DNA of 64,000 nucleotides from Sphingobacteriales bacterium (GTDB taxonomy: Bacteria > Bacteroidota > Bacteroidia > Chitinophagales > Chitinophagaceae), in contig JACPUV010000012.1 in the NCBI GenBank assembly GCA_016192105.1, positions 1 through 64,000 of the forward strand. Reading direction: 5' to 3'. The first letter of the stretch is position 1. Each line of letters starts with the position of its first letter. The notes below the pieces were generated by a model that had not been told where the DNA came from, did no database searches, and worked only from the letters and a program-made list of their open reading frames with translations. Shown here one piece after another: positions 9,224 to 18,745 of the stretch. The translations under genes and the position numbers were made by a program.

Positions 9224-10729
9224 TTAGTCCGCTGCACCGTATTGACTGATCAGGGCCAGTAATACGCCATTGGTCCAGCCAAAACCATCCTGCCCTACGT
9301 ATTCCCCGCCTCCTGCTTCAAGCTGCGTATCCACCACATTGTATTTTTCCATCAGTTTACCTGTACGTTTGAATACATCCGTGTTTAACCGGATCCAGCG
9401 GCGGGCAATCTCTGTTGCCAGGTCATGAAAACCATACTGCTCCAGGCCCCGGATGACCATCCATTGGAGGGGCGCCCATCCATTGGGGGCATCCCATTGC
9501 TGCCCGCTGTTTTCGGTTGTGGTGAGTAACCCGCCGGCTGCCAGGAATTTTTCCCCGAGCATGCAGTGTATGCTGGCTGCTTTTGCAGGTGTACAAACGG
9601 AAAAGAACAGGGGCAATGCTCCGGCCAGTGTCAGGCCATCCTTTTGTTTTTGCGCCCGCCAGTCATAGTCCATATAGAATCCGGCCTCTTCGTTCCAGCA
9701 ATAGGTATCAATGGCGTTTTTCCTTTTTTCGGCAAGTGCCTGATAACCGGCCGCTTTTTCATTTTCATTGCTTAACCCATAGGCCATCGCCAGGGTTTGT
9801 TCCATTTTCAGCAACAGGCAGTTCAGGTCCACCGGCAGGATATCTGTGCAATGGATACTGGAGAAATCATTTTTCTGTTTGAACCAGCGGCTGCTGAAGT
9901 CCCAGCCCGATTCAGCCCCGGCCCGGAGCTGACGGTATAATTCACCGGCCGGCTGCCCCGATGTTGCGGCGAGTTCCACATCTTCCCGGTATGATTCCGG
10001 TCTCGGGGTATCCTGATCATCATAATACCGGTTCAGGATTTCCCCGGCGGGCAACCGTACGGTATGATAAGATGCGCCGGGTTTCTCACCCGGTTCCTGG
10101 GCCCCTTTCATCCAGAACCGGTATTCTCTTTCCAGCTGTGGCAGGTGGGTGATGAAGACCCCGTCTCCTTTTTTTTCTGCCAGCAGGGCGAGCATCAATG
10201 GGTAAAACGGAGGTTGCGAACGGCCGATAAAATACTGCCGGTTGCCGTTGGGAATATAACCCAGTGTATCGATCAGCCAGGAAAAGTTATTGATCATGTT
10301 TTCGATCATCTCATACCACCCCGATTCTTTTAAACCCAGCATGGTGAAATAACTGTCCCAGTAATAGATCTCGCCGAAACGGCCGCCCGGAACGATATAG
10401 GGAAACGGAAGGGGTACCAGGGTCCCTTGCGCTGTACCCGGTTGCCGGGTCAGCACGGTCCAGAGTGTTTCAATGTTTTCCACTACTGGTTTCCGGGGAT
10501 CGCTGCGGTAATGCTGCGAATGAGGTACAGGAAGTTCATACTGTTCCAGTATAAACTTTTTCAGATCAAAGCCCGGTTTATCTTTTTGGGACAGCCAGGC
10601 CGTCCGGATCAATTCTTCGGGGTATTTAGGAATGCAGTCTGCAAAGGTCTTTCCATCGGGAAAGATCCTGCTCATTTGCACGGCTTCAAAGAGCGGGCTG
10701 GTGCCGGTATTCCTTTCGGTTAAACTCAT
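9224..10729 (-). CDS. Trehalase, GH37, cytoplasmic
   Basis: A 501-residue (alpha/alpha)6 inverting glycosidase that hydrolyses trehalose to two glucoses. Both family signatures are present: PGGRFGEIYYWDSYF at about 114-128 and QWDAPNGWAPLQW. The likely acid is Asp277 (SGWDFSSRW) and the likely base Glu476 (GGGEYVGQDGFGW), matching the Asp and Glu pair of E. coli trehalase. No signal peptide is seen, so it acts inside the cell. It is 11 bases downstream of an MFS carrier in the same operon and converges with the amylosucrase-like gene. Confidence 0.93.
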   Translation of the reverse strand: MSLTERNTGTSPLFEAVQMSRIFPDGKTFADCIPKYPEELIRTAWLSQKDKPGFDLKKFILEQYELPVPHSQHYRSDPRKPVVENIETLWTVLTRQPGTAQGTLVPLPFPYIVPGGRFGEIYYWDSYFTMLGLKESGWYEMIENMINNFSWLIDTLGYIPNGNRQYFIGRSQPPFYPLMLALLAEKKGDGVFITHLPQLEREYRFWMKGAQEPGEKPGASYHTVRLPAGEILNRYYDDQDTPRPESYREDVELAATSGQPAGELYRQLRAGAESGWDFSSRWFKQKNDFSSIHCTDILPVDLNCLLLKMEQTLAMAYGLSNENEKAAGYQALAEKRKNAIDTYCWNEEAGFYMDYDWRAQKQKDGLTLAGALPLFFSVCTPAKAASIHCMLGEKFLAAGGLLTTTENSGQQWDAPNGWAPLQWMVIRGLEQYGFHDLATEIARRWIRLNTDVFKRTGKLMEKYNVVDTQLEAGGGEYVGQDGFGWTNGVLLALISQYGAAD

Positions 10730-10740
10730 ACTGCGAAAAA

Positions 10741-12012
10741 TTAATGGGAACCGCCGCTGCTGAATACGGGAGCCGTACCGGTTGCGGGTTGCATTTTTTT
10801 AAAGATGAAAAGAAGAATGATCAGCAGGAGGAGGGGACCCAGGGAAAAATAAAAAGCCGTCTGACCACCGTAAGCGCCGAAAATATGCCCGGTGATAATA
10901 GAACCGGTGGTGCCGCCCAAAGCGGAGAATACCACAATCAGTCCCGACATGGATGCATGTTTATGAGCGGGAAGATTGCTTAGAATGATTGAATTAATAG
11001 CCGGGTAAACAGGAGCCAGGAAGAGCCCGATCAGCGGGAAGGCAAAAGCCACCAGGGGGATATCTTTCAGGCTGCTGATGGAAGTACCCGTCATGTTTTT
11101 TGTCAAGGGTACCGTAATCAGTACCAATGCCCCGGCGGCGAGGAGACAGGTCAGCAGCACAAAGATCCAGTCGATTTTCCGCAGCAACAGGCCGGCGAGG
11201 AAGCGGCCCAGGGCGATCGACGCGGATAAAATACTGGCCATTTGAATACTCAGGCTGGTGGACAGGCTGAGCACATCTTTATTGAAAGTAGGCAGCCAGC
11301 TCATAATACTTTGTTCAATCAGCACATAAAAAAAGGCGCAGCCGATAAAGACAATGACGAGCGGGAGCAGGATCAGTTTCAACATTCCCCCGAAATCACC
11401 GGATAGGGATTTGGCTTCTTTTTTTTCCGCCTGCCGCACTGCAGATTCATCCAGCGGGGCGGAAAGCAATAACAGGAAGGCAAGGATGGAAAGCGCGGCG
11501 AGGAGATAGTAAACGGCAAACCAGGACCTGGATTGCGGGTGCTCATTGTCAACAAAAGCACTGAAAATAAAATTGCCGCTTAGTACACCCACCATAAAAA
11601 AGGATTCCAGGAAACTCATCAGGCTCAGGTGTTCTTTCTTGCTGCCGGTAACCAGCCCCAGGGTGGAGAATACACTCACTTTGGTCAGGGCAAAACTGAC
11701 CCCGGCCGTGGCAAAGAGCAATTTGGTCATCAGGAAACTGTTGACAGAAGGGATCACCAGGCACATGATGGAAACAAAAGCCAGCGCAGTCAGCATTGTT
11801 TTTTTATAACCGATACGAACTACATAAGAAGCAACCAGGAAGGAAGTGCCGGCAATACTCAGGTCCTTAAATGCTTCCAGTATGCTGGCGGCGCCTTTGG
11901 AAACCCCGAAATTATGCTGTACCTGGAGAATGACAGTTCCCACGCTGTTGAGCAGGATGGCAAATACAAAGTAATTCAGGAACAGGGATATCTTGATCTT
12001 GGTGGTATTCAT
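10741..12012 (-). CDS. MFS transporter, likely sugar uptake for trehalase operon
   Basis: A 423-residue carrier of about 12 membrane helices. The ATG at 12012 (MNTTKIKISLFLNYF) is preferred to a TTG six bases upstream. The MFS A-loop motif is weak, with VRIGYKKTM in the first half. It is followed 11 bases later by trehalase and preceded by a LacI gene, so trehalose or a related disaccharide is the inferred substrate. It is of a different MFS type from the carrier at 4768. Confidence 0.78.
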   Translation of the reverse strand: MNTTKIKISLFLNYFVFAILLNSVGTVILQVQHNFGVSKGAASILEAFKDLSIAGTSFLVASYVVRIGYKKTMLTALAFVSIMCLVIPSVNSFLMTKLLFATAGVSFALTKVSVFSTLGLVTGSKKEHLSLMSFLESFFMVGVLSGNFIFSAFVDNEHPQSRSWFAVYYLLAALSILAFLLLLSAPLDESAVRQAEKKEAKSLSGDFGGMLKLILLPLVIVFIGCAFFYVLIEQSIMSWLPTFNKDVLSLSTSLSIQMASILSASIALGRFLAGLLLRKIDWIFVLLTCLLAAGALVLITVPLTKNMTGTSISSLKDIPLVAFAFPLIGLFLAPVYPAINSIILSNLPAHKHASMSGLIVVFSALGGTTGSIITGHIFGAYGGQTAFYFSLGPLLLLIILLFIFKKMQPATGTAPVFSSGGSH

Positions 12013-12120
12013 CAGCAATCATTTGAGGTGAAAATCCGCCGGATGAACGGGATGCCGGCTATAGGACCATTGCTTCTAAAATAAACTATCAGGCAGTCAT
12101 GAGCAAGCCGGGTTGTTATC

Positions 12121-12132
12121 TATAACGTTTGC
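12121..12132. promoter_or_regulatory. Candidate LacI-family operator, second site
   Basis: TATAACGTTTGC matches the perfect palindrome at 4682-4693 in 9 of 12 positions, with the right half and the central AACGTT intact. It lies in the 138-base gap between the lacI stop and the MFS-trehalase operon, 109 bases before the MFS ATG. Binding by the adjacent LacI protein is inferred. Confidence 0.45.
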
Positions 12133-12150
12133 GTGGATAAATAAGCGGGA

Positions 12151-13143
12151 TCAGATGGAACCGCCTTCCATCAGTTCTGCTTCGAGAAAACTGACTTCCG
12201 GGAAGGGCTCCTTGCGGAGGGCCGACATCATCCGGGAAAAAGCCAGTTTACCGAGTTTGGCCCCGTTGGTCTCCACGTAAGTGATTTTCGGATGATACAT
12301 GGTGGGGAAGAGCCCGTTGCTGATGCTGATCACGGAGATATCCCCGGGCACATCGAGTTGCAGCTCATGTATGGCATGCATGGTCCCAACCAGGATCAGG
12401 TCGCCCATGCAAAAGATAACATCGGGTTTATCTTCTCCTTTCAAAGCAGCCAGGGCTACTTCCCGGGATTTCTCAATGCCTTCGGGATAATCAATGCTGA
12501 GTTCTGGCGCCGGTACGTTCTGTTCCAGTGTCTCCCGGAAAGAAGCCGCCCTCATTTTGGTGATACTGAGATGGGGATGCCCGAAAAGTCCCAGCACTTT
12601 TTTCTTTTTCTTCTGAAGGATCACTTCAGCTGCAAGCCGGGCAGCCCTGGCATCCGGCAGGCAGACTTTGAAATAATCCGGGAGTTCGGGTACCCGGTCA
12701 AAAAAAATGACGGGTATCTTCATATCCCTGAGCCGGTGAAAGGCAGCCATATCTTCTGTTTCGATAGATACAGAAGCAAATACACCCGAGACCATATTCT
12801 TCCGGAACAAATGCAGGTTGGCGTTTTCAATTTCCAGCTGGTCCCTTGATTGCATGATCAGTACGGAATACCCCTGCTGCCGGGCTTCTTCTTCCACCGC
12901 TGCAATAAAGGAGTCGTAAAAAAAATTATTGATGGACGGAACCAGGATCCCCATTACATTGCTCTGCCGGGTCCTTAGCTGCACCGCATAACTGTTCGGC
13001 TCATACTCCATGGCCGTAGCCAGTTCCCGTACCCGGGTCTTGGTATGTTCCGAAATATCCGGGTGATTCTTCAGCGCTCTCGATACGGTCGAGATACTGA
13101 TGCCCAGTACTTCCGATAACTTTTTCAGTGTACTCTGCTGCAT
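12151..13143 (-). CDS. LacI-family transcriptional regulator
   Basis: A 330-residue repressor. An N-terminal helix-turn-helix and hinge (residues about 5-60: LSEVLGISISTVSRALKNHP) is followed by a periplasmic-binding-protein-like sugar-sensing domain (VMGILVPSINNFFYDSFIAAVEEEA, later FFDRVPELPDYFKV and DVPGDISVISISNG). It is transcribed in the same direction as the MFS-trehalase operon and ends 138 bases before it. Two LacI-type sites flank the alpha-glucoside block, so it probably represses both the sucrose arm and the trehalose arm until a sugar inducer binds. The inducer is unknown. Confidence 0.92.
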   Translation of the reverse strand: MQQSTLKKLSEVLGISISTVSRALKNHPDISEHTKTRVRELATAMEYEPNSYAVQLRTRQSNVMGILVPSINNFFYDSFIAAVEEEARQQGYSVLIMQSRDQLEIENANLHLFRKNMVSGVFASVSIETEDMAAFHRLRDMKIPVIFFDRVPELPDYFKVCLPDARAARLAAEVILQKKKKKVLGLFGHPHLSITKMRAASFRETLEQNVPAPELSIDYPEGIEKSREVALAALKGEDKPDVIFCMGDLILVGTMHAIHELQLDVPGDISVISISNGLFPTMYHPKITYVETNGAKLGKLAFSRMMSALRKEPFPEVSFLEAELMEGGSI

Positions 13144-13582
13144 ACGCGGGTTTTTGCCAATGTCCTTGTGTAACTAAAGATACTTCTTTTCCGGCCAACG
13201 GATCAACCCCTGCCTGCCGTTAAAGGCGCAGGGAGAATGCTAAACAGTAATTCCGGCCCAGGATGGCCATACACCGGGCCGGGGTAAAACAAGGGCCGCC
13301 TGGTGAAATTCTGTTTATTGGCCAGGTTGCTGCCGGTAGAGCAGTATTCAGGGCATCGGCAAATGCTTACCTGGGATAGCTGTACAAAACGGACAAGCTG
13401 TATTTCCGGTAATAGTGATATTCGATACCTTCTTAAAAGTTTTTTTTACTGGGGGTAACAAGGTTGTTTAGTCCGCTTCAAACTACTTTTTGTTTGTCTT
13501 CATGTTATGGGTTGTTGTTTTTGAACGGCGGGTTGTTTTGTGTCACATTGCTTTCATAGCTGTAATGGGTTCATAGTAAAAA
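13144..13582. other. Intergenic region without a recognised gene
   Basis: Between the lacI start and the terminator of the barrel-protein gene I see no convincing ORF, tRNA or known RNA element. The part nearest 13143 should contain the lacI promoter. The stretch around 13430-13550 is T-rich on the plus strand. Confidence 0.4.
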
Positions 13583-13608
13583 GGGCGTTGTAAAGATTTA
13601 CAACGCCC
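13583..13608 (-). terminator. Rho-independent terminator of the barrel-protein operon
   Basis: Arms GGGCGTTGTAAA and TTTACAACGCCC form a perfect 12-pair stem around a 2-base centre. On the minus strand it is followed by TTTTTACTA. It lies 44 bases downstream of the 13653 stop, so it should terminate the minus-strand operon that starts at the GH65 gene. Confidence 0.8.
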
Positions 13609-13652
13609 GCTATGCTTATGTCAGGAAAAGAAACAGATTCACCAGGGCCGTA

Positions 13653-14723
13653 TTATAACCGGATGGTTATCCCCGCACTGACCAGGTAATCCGCGAATGC
13701 AGCATCGCCCTGTACATGGGTGCCGGTATCCGCACTGCGCCGTTTATCGGAATCGCTTTGGGTCCGGTCCCTTTTCAGCGCCACCGGGATGGCGAGGTTA
13801 TAACTTAATTTTTTTGTCACATAGGTAACTGCGGGTTCGGCAGAAATAATATAACCCGGTCTCCGGAACCCGCGGCTGCCGCCAACCAGGTCCTTCGAGG
13901 GAAGTCCTTCCGTACGGATCCCTCCCGACAGGGTAAAATGACCGGTCATATAACTGATACCGCCCCGGGCCATGTACAGGTCGGGAACACTCATGACGTC
14001 GGTATTGTATTTTTTAGCCGTGGCAGAAGCTGTGCCGCCACGGGTGGTGGATGTACCGTTCACTTCCCGGGGATTGATCAGGTAGAAGAAACTGCCATAC
14101 ACCCCGAATTGCGGAGAGAAGTTATAAAAACCGTTCAGTTCAAACGTGATCCCGGTACCGCCGTCACCGGGCTGTATGGATTGGTCCACCGGGCCCAGTA
14201 CACTGGAGTCCGCTTTTTTGTAGAAGTAATCCTGGTAGTTGAAATTGCCGGTCGGAAGTTTGATACCTGCGCCTAACTGCAGGTTCGCTTTGTGGGATTT
14301 GGCCGGATCAAACATCCAGCGATAGGCGGTTACCCGGGCATCCCCGATTCCAAAGGAATGAGTGTTGTGGCGGGTCAAGCCATCGTGCTCATATAAAGAG
14401 GAACGGCCAAAAGCCATGATGGGGAGGGTCATGCCAACAGACCACCTGGAGTTGAGGGTCCGGGTGGCAGTAATGTCCATCTCATAGGAGTGATTGATAA
14501 CCTGGGTTCCTTTTTTCACCCTTTCTTTTTGTTCTGCTGTGCCCACAAAATGTTTATAGGATTTAAAATACCGGTTATTGATATTGACTTCCCAGCCTTT
14601 TGCATCCGACGGACGGCTGCAAATACCGGCGGTTCCTTTTATGGCGACACAGCCCTGTGCCTGCACGTTATTGCCGGCGAGGACCAATACGGCCATCACC
14701 AGGCAGTTATATACCTGTTTCAT
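13653..14723 (-). CDS. Outer-membrane beta-barrel protein, function unknown
   Basis: A 356-residue protein with a cleavable signal peptide (MKQVYNCLVMAVLVLAGNNVQAQ) followed by many alternating amphipathic strands, such as WSVGMTLPIMAF, LQLGAGIKLPTGNF and GVYGSFFYLINP, and a terminal aromatic-free strand ending ITIRL. This resembles the transporter-like barrels sometimes called phenol MetA-type or DUF3570-like. It lies 26 bases after the PAP2/haloperoxidase lipoprotein gene and is probably cotranscribed with it. The substrate, if any, is unknown. Confidence 0.62.
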   Translation of the reverse strand: MKQVYNCLVMAVLVLAGNNVQAQGCVAIKGTAGICSRPSDAKGWEVNINNRYFKSYKHFVGTAEQKERVKKGTQVINHSYEMDITATRTLNSRWSVGMTLPIMAFGRSSLYEHDGLTRHNTHSFGIGDARVTAYRWMFDPAKSHKANLQLGAGIKLPTGNFNYQDYFYKKADSSVLGPVDQSIQPGDGGTGITFELNGFYNFSPQFGVYGSFFYLINPREVNGTSTTRGGTASATAKKYNTDVMSVPDLYMARGGISYMTGHFTLSGGIRTEGLPSKDLVGGSRGFRRPGYIISAEPAVTYVTKKLSYNLAIPVALKRDRTQSDSDKRRSADTGTHVQGDAAFADYLVSAGITIRL

Positions 14724-14749
14724 GTAAAATCGTTGGTTTTTGTTTGTAA

Positions 14750-16075
14750 TTACTTTTTCATCCGGAGACGCTGATTTACCAGGTCTCCTACTTTTCTTCC
14801 ATATTCCGTACTGACAATACAGGAATAATGGAAATGAATTCCTCCGTAGAACCGGGCCCAGTTGTTTTCTTCAGCCGCCTGGCGGAAAGAAGTAAAGGAC
14901 CTGTTCTTAATTCCAAACTCCAGTTCAGATGTATCTGTATAAGCGAAGTGATCTCCAAATACGCTGGTCAGCGCTTCCGCCGCGGATGATGAAACCGTAC
15001 TGTGCCCGCAGGTGTACTCCGGGAAGGGAGGAGTCTGCAGGTAGGGTGTCCAGTCCGCGTCAATATATTTATTGATCACGGTTTCCGGCCGTACCGTATT
15101 GCTCCTGAATTTCTCGTCCCAGCACTGGATAAAGGCATCAAACATGGCAATGGCTGTTTTCGCATAGGCATAAACGGTGGTGTTAAAATCCACCCCCGCT
15201 TTTTGCGCGGCGATGCCAACTATATTCATCCAGTGACCCGGGGGGGAGAATTTCTTGGTCATAAACATCACGTGTCCCGATACATTCAGGCGCGTACCCA
15301 GGTCATCCCAGAATTCAGCAATATGCTTTTGTTCGTCCGTTAAACTGTCGCCGGCGTTTTTTATCAGCATCACTTCCCGGTAATAATCACTTTGCTTGTT
15401 CTTAATATCGAAGGGAAGCGGCGGTGGCGGGGTAAACTGGCTGGCGCTGTCCATTACCAGGGTCCGGATCTCCCGCCAGTGCGGCTCCAGGGCCTGTGCA
15501 TACATGGGCGGTGTGGGGATCCAGCGACCCGGTGTATCGATCACGGTGTATTTCGGGGCCGTTCTTGTTTGCGCATAGTTGTCCTTCTTGCTCCAGGCAA
15601 GGATTGCTTTACCAACTTCTTCTGCAAAATCAACCGTATTCCGGAATACGCTGCCCGGCATGCCATGGTCTTTTACCAGTTTTTTCAGGCTGTCCACATA
15701 CACCTGCATACTGCCTTCGGGAAAAGTGACGGCTTCACCCAGTTTGCAGAAAGCCAGGATACTGGCAAAAGGAAAATCAATTTCCCGGCCGGCAGGAGGG
15801 GCGGGTACTTTACCGAGACCGTTTATCTGGCCGGCTAATGACTCGAATTGCCCGGGATTGCCGGCTGCCATGACTTCATAGGCAGCGATACTGGCATACA
15901 GGTAATTTCTCGAAGCCACGATGGGCGGAAAATTATTCTGCATGACCACGTTGTTCAATTCCTTGACCGTTTTGGAATACAGGAAAGGATTGCCGGTAAT
16001 TTCTTTGTAATCATTCTTATTGTTGCAGGCGCTTACAGTTATACATGCTGCCATCGCTACCAGTGCTATACGCAT
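14750..16075 (-). CDS. PAP2-superfamily / vanadium haloperoxidase-like lipoprotein
   Basis: A 441-residue lipoprotein starting at the ATG at 16075; the signal ends in lipobox VSAC. The three parts of the PAP2/vanadium-binding site are visible: KFRSNTVRP (K-x6-RP), PEYTCGHSTVSSS (SGH-like with the catalytic His) and ARFYGGIHFHY (R-x5-H). Such proteins are either vanadium-dependent haloperoxidases or phosphatases, and the helical layout with a long N-terminal part is that of the bacterial haloperoxidase-like group. The Cys in place of Ser in the SGH motif (TCGH) is notable but occurs in this group. Actual chemistry cannot be told from sequence. Confidence 0.8.
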   Translation of the reverse strand: MRIALVAMAACITVSACNNKNDYKEITGNPFLYSKTVKELNNVVMQNNFPPIVASRNYLYASIAAYEVMAAGNPGQFESLAGQINGLGKVPAPPAGREIDFPFASILAFCKLGEAVTFPEGSMQVYVDSLKKLVKDHGMPGSVFRNTVDFAEEVGKAILAWSKKDNYAQTRTAPKYTVIDTPGRWIPTPPMYAQALEPHWREIRTLVMDSASQFTPPPPLPFDIKNKQSDYYREVMLIKNAGDSLTDEQKHIAEFWDDLGTRLNVSGHVMFMTKKFSPPGHWMNIVGIAAQKAGVDFNTTVYAYAKTAIAMFDAFIQCWDEKFRSNTVRPETVINKYIDADWTPYLQTPPFPEYTCGHSTVSSSAAEALTSVFGDHFAYTDTSELEFGIKNRSFTSFRQAAEENNWARFYGGIHFHYSCIVSTEYGRKVGDLVNQRLRMKK

Positions 16076-16133
16076 AGTTGTTCTTTTGGAGAATAGGGGT
16101 AAAAAAATAAAATTGAAATGGAGTTGGATGCAA

Positions 16134-16688
16134 TCAGCATTTTGGGGGTGCATGAGGAACTTTCCCGAATGAATCGGGAAGATAAACAGAGAGATCCATG
16201 GTGACCGTTACTGCAATAACGGGCACCGGTTGTAAAGCAGGAAAAATCAGTTGATCGTCAAAATCACCCAAATTGGATTTGACGGGCGTAGATGGATGTT
16301 GTTTGGATGCCCCGTTTTCAGCGGGTCCTGCCGAAGCAGTTGACCGGGTCAGGTCATAGCGCATATCTTTCAGCTGTTGCCTTGACTGGTTGGGGATACA
16401 CTGGAAGATCACGACATCTCCGTCGATCTTCTTTTTTACGTAGGTATAGGAACTGCCGTCTATTTCAATATTACCATAATGCCGCTCGTATTCCGTATAA
16501 CGCTGCTGGTAAGGCATGTTCAGCGGTACCCGCACCTCCACCAGGTTGTCTTCCTCATAAATATCCTGATCAAGCAGGGATTCCAGTTTCCGGTCGGCCT
16601 GCTGTTGCAATACGGAGATAAGCGGGTAATACCCCCCTGCACTGAAGAGGAGGGCGAATGAAAAGAATATGGCAAGGGTCTTTCTCAA
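16134..16688 (-). CDS. Small anchored secreted protein, unknown function
   Basis: A 184-residue protein with a hydrophobic N-terminus (MRKTLAIFFSFALLFSAGGYYPLI) and an extracytoplasmic domain carrying an ELEVRV-like strand and a long Ser/Pro-rich stretch near residues 115-140. The start is a TTG at 16688; no ATG precedes the hydrophobic segment. It sits 20 bases after the GH65 stop and 58 bases before the haloperoxidase-like gene, within one directional run. I do not recognise a family. Confidence 0.6.
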   Translation of the reverse strand: MRKTLAIFFSFALLFSAGGYYPLISVLQQQADRKLESLLDQDIYEEDNLVEVRVPLNMPYQQRYTEYERHYGNIEIDGSSYTYVKKKIDGDVVIFQCIPNQSRQQLKDMRYDLTRSTASAGPAENGASKQHPSTPVKSNLGDFDDQLIFPALQPVPVIAVTVTMDLSVYLPDSFGKVPHAPPKC

Positions 16689-16708
16689 GCAGTAACCGTT
16701 ACATTATA

Positions 16709-18745
16709 TTATCGCACAATATAAGTTTTTTTCCCAGGGCCGGCGCCAGTAATAGTCAGGCTTTTCCAATGACCGGGTAATGCCGTTTTTAGCTGCACGA
16801 GGCCACTGGTGCTGATCTCGATTCCGCCAAATCCCATCAGTACACTTTGCAGGATGCCCCCGGCTCCGGTGGCGAAATAAGGATTGGTTCCCCCCCTGGT
16901 TTCTGCAATCACCCTGAATGGTGGCAGCAAATTAGGCAGGTAGGCCTCTTTGAACCATCGGTAGGCTTTATTTCCATCCCCCAGCCGGGCATAGAGGGTG
17001 GTAAAAACTGCCTGGGTCATGGCCGGTGTTCCTTCATTGGGTACACGGGTTTCATAATATTCGAGATCCTTCCGGATCTGTTTCGGATCGGTCACTTCTT
17101 TCAGGGGGTAAGACAAGAGGTTTACATCCGCCTGTTTGATCCCCTCCCCGGCATAGGCCGCATGTTCTTTGGTCACCGCATCGGGGAAATGAAGGATGGG
17201 AATATTGGCTGCCACGTTTAACCAGTCGGGATCGGGTGTAATGCCAAGCTGTTTTGCAGCTTCCGCGGCATATTTCAGGTTGGCCCTGGCCGCTGCATTG
17301 GTAAAAGCATCATTGTCCACGTTCTCGGCCCATTCATCGGAAGCCACCACATTTTTAATATCGTACTGCCCCGGGCCATTTCGTTCCACCCGGCTGGCCC
17401 AGAAATCAGCGGTCGCGGAAAGAATCGGCCATCCTTTTTCCTTCAGCCATTCCCGGTCCTGTGTTACGCAATAATAATTCCAGGCCGCAATGCCCACGCA
17501 GGCGGTAATATGATGTTCAAAAGGTCCGCTCAGGGCCCATACCGGTGTTTCTTCCACACCGGATGCCGCGCTTTCCCAGGGAAACATGGCTCCTTTGTAG
17601 CCCTTACTGAAGGCATTTCTTTTCGCGGCATCAAGACGCTGGTACCGGTATTCGATCATGCTTTTTGCGAGTTCGGGATGCAGGACCAGGATGGCCGGGA
17701 ACATCCAGAGCTCAGTGTCCCAGAAAACATGCCCGTTATAACCCAGTCCGCTTAAGCCCATGGGAGAAGGAGATAAAGCGGTTCCTTCCCGTGAGAAAGA
17801 ATAAAGATGATACAGCATACTGTGTATATCCTGCTGGGCCTGCGGATCACCTTCGATCAGGATATCACTTTTCCAGAGTTCCTCCCATGCCCGGGTATGA
17901 AACTGGAGTAATCGCTCTCTTCCTTCCAGTTTGGCGAAGATGGTGGCCCGTTCAGCTTCATTCAACGGGTCATCGTGATGGGCTGAGGTCAGGGAGGAGC
18001 CGGCTATAGAGAAACGGTAGATCTCTCCGGCTTTTATTTTCCGGGAGAATTTCATCAGGTGCATATTATTGTCCCACATTTCATGAATCACCTGCGGTTC
18101 TTCCCCGTGTTGCTCCGGGAACAAAAAAGTATTGCTGGCACACATCAGTAATTTCCCCGTCGGGCTTTTAGCGGAAGAGGTCAGCAATTGAATGCGGGTA
18201 TGCGGCCGTTCAATTTCATTGTAATAATTCTGTACATCTTTCAGTGCATCCGGGGCTTCCATCACACTGGCCCCGCTGATCAGGATATCTTTTTTAGCGG
18301 TGATGCGGATGTCCATCAGCACGGTAAAGGGCAACTGCCGGAGCGAATAACAGGTATAGCTTACCGAGGCTTTATCACTGTAATCAAAGGACGTGGTAAA
18401 CGCGGCTTTTTTCATATCCAGCTCCTGCTGCATGTTCGCGGCTTCCGCGTTACCGATATTCCGGCCGTCAATCTCCAGCCGCATATTGAGTAAATTGAAG
18501 CTCCGCAAAAAATTGCTGACCCTTCCTCGTCCATACAGGTCATAGGCACCGGCCAGCACCACTTCTTTTACTTTGAAAGGTTCGGGAGCTGATACAATAC
18601 CGATCATACCGTTGGCCACTGTAATGCCATAATACTGAGAAGGGTCTGTTTTACCGGAGCTGATCTTCCAGGGATCTGGCTGGGCAGAAAGGCCGGTTGA
18701 AAAAATAAAAAGTATAAAAAGGCCAATACCGCAGGTAGATTTCAT
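16709..18745 (-). CDS. Secreted glycoside hydrolase, GH65 family
   Basis: A 678-residue protein with a signal peptide starting at the ATG at 18745 (MKSTCGIGLFILFIFSTGLSAQ); the frame is open for 34 more upstream codons that do not look like a leader. The GH65 (alpha/alpha)6 barrel is shown by FWDTELWMFPAILVLHP, MFPWESAASGVEE, the catalytic-acid segment VASDEWAENVDNDAFTN (Glu471) and KQADVNLLSYPL. The pattern is closest to acid trehalase and glucosylgalactosyl-hydroxylysine glucosidase types rather than the cytoplasmic phosphorylases, and export also argues for hydrolysis. The substrate is uncertain. It heads a four-gene minus-strand run. Confidence 0.82.
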   Translation of the reverse strand: MKSTCGIGLFILFIFSTGLSAQPDPWKISSGKTDPSQYYGITVANGMIGIVSAPEPFKVKEVVLAGAYDLYGRGRVSNFLRSFNLLNMRLEIDGRNIGNAEAANMQQELDMKKAAFTTSFDYSDKASVSYTCYSLRQLPFTVLMDIRITAKKDILISGASVMEAPDALKDVQNYYNEIERPHTRIQLLTSSAKSPTGKLLMCASNTFLFPEQHGEEPQVIHEMWDNNMHLMKFSRKIKAGEIYRFSIAGSSLTSAHHDDPLNEAERATIFAKLEGRERLLQFHTRAWEELWKSDILIEGDPQAQQDIHSMLYHLYSFSREGTALSPSPMGLSGLGYNGHVFWDTELWMFPAILVLHPELAKSMIEYRYQRLDAAKRNAFSKGYKGAMFPWESAASGVEETPVWALSGPFEHHITACVGIAAWNYYCVTQDREWLKEKGWPILSATADFWASRVERNGPGQYDIKNVVASDEWAENVDNDAFTNAAARANLKYAAEAAKQLGITPDPDWLNVAANIPILHFPDAVTKEHAAYAGEGIKQADVNLLSYPLKEVTDPKQIRKDLEYYETRVPNEGTPAMTQAVFTTLYARLGDGNKAYRWFKEAYLPNLLPPFRVIAETRGGTNPYFATGAGGILQSVLMGFGGIEISTSGLVQLKTALPGHWKSLTITGAGPGKKTYIVR

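Noticed and set aside
12292..12849. Plus-strand ORF inside lacI
   Set aside because: The minus-strand LacI reading is complete and conserved, so this is a shadow.
13430..13580. Small RNA in the T-rich gap upstream of the barrel-protein terminator
   Set aside because: There is no promoter-hairpin-T-tract arrangement beyond the terminator already assigned to the minus-strand operon.
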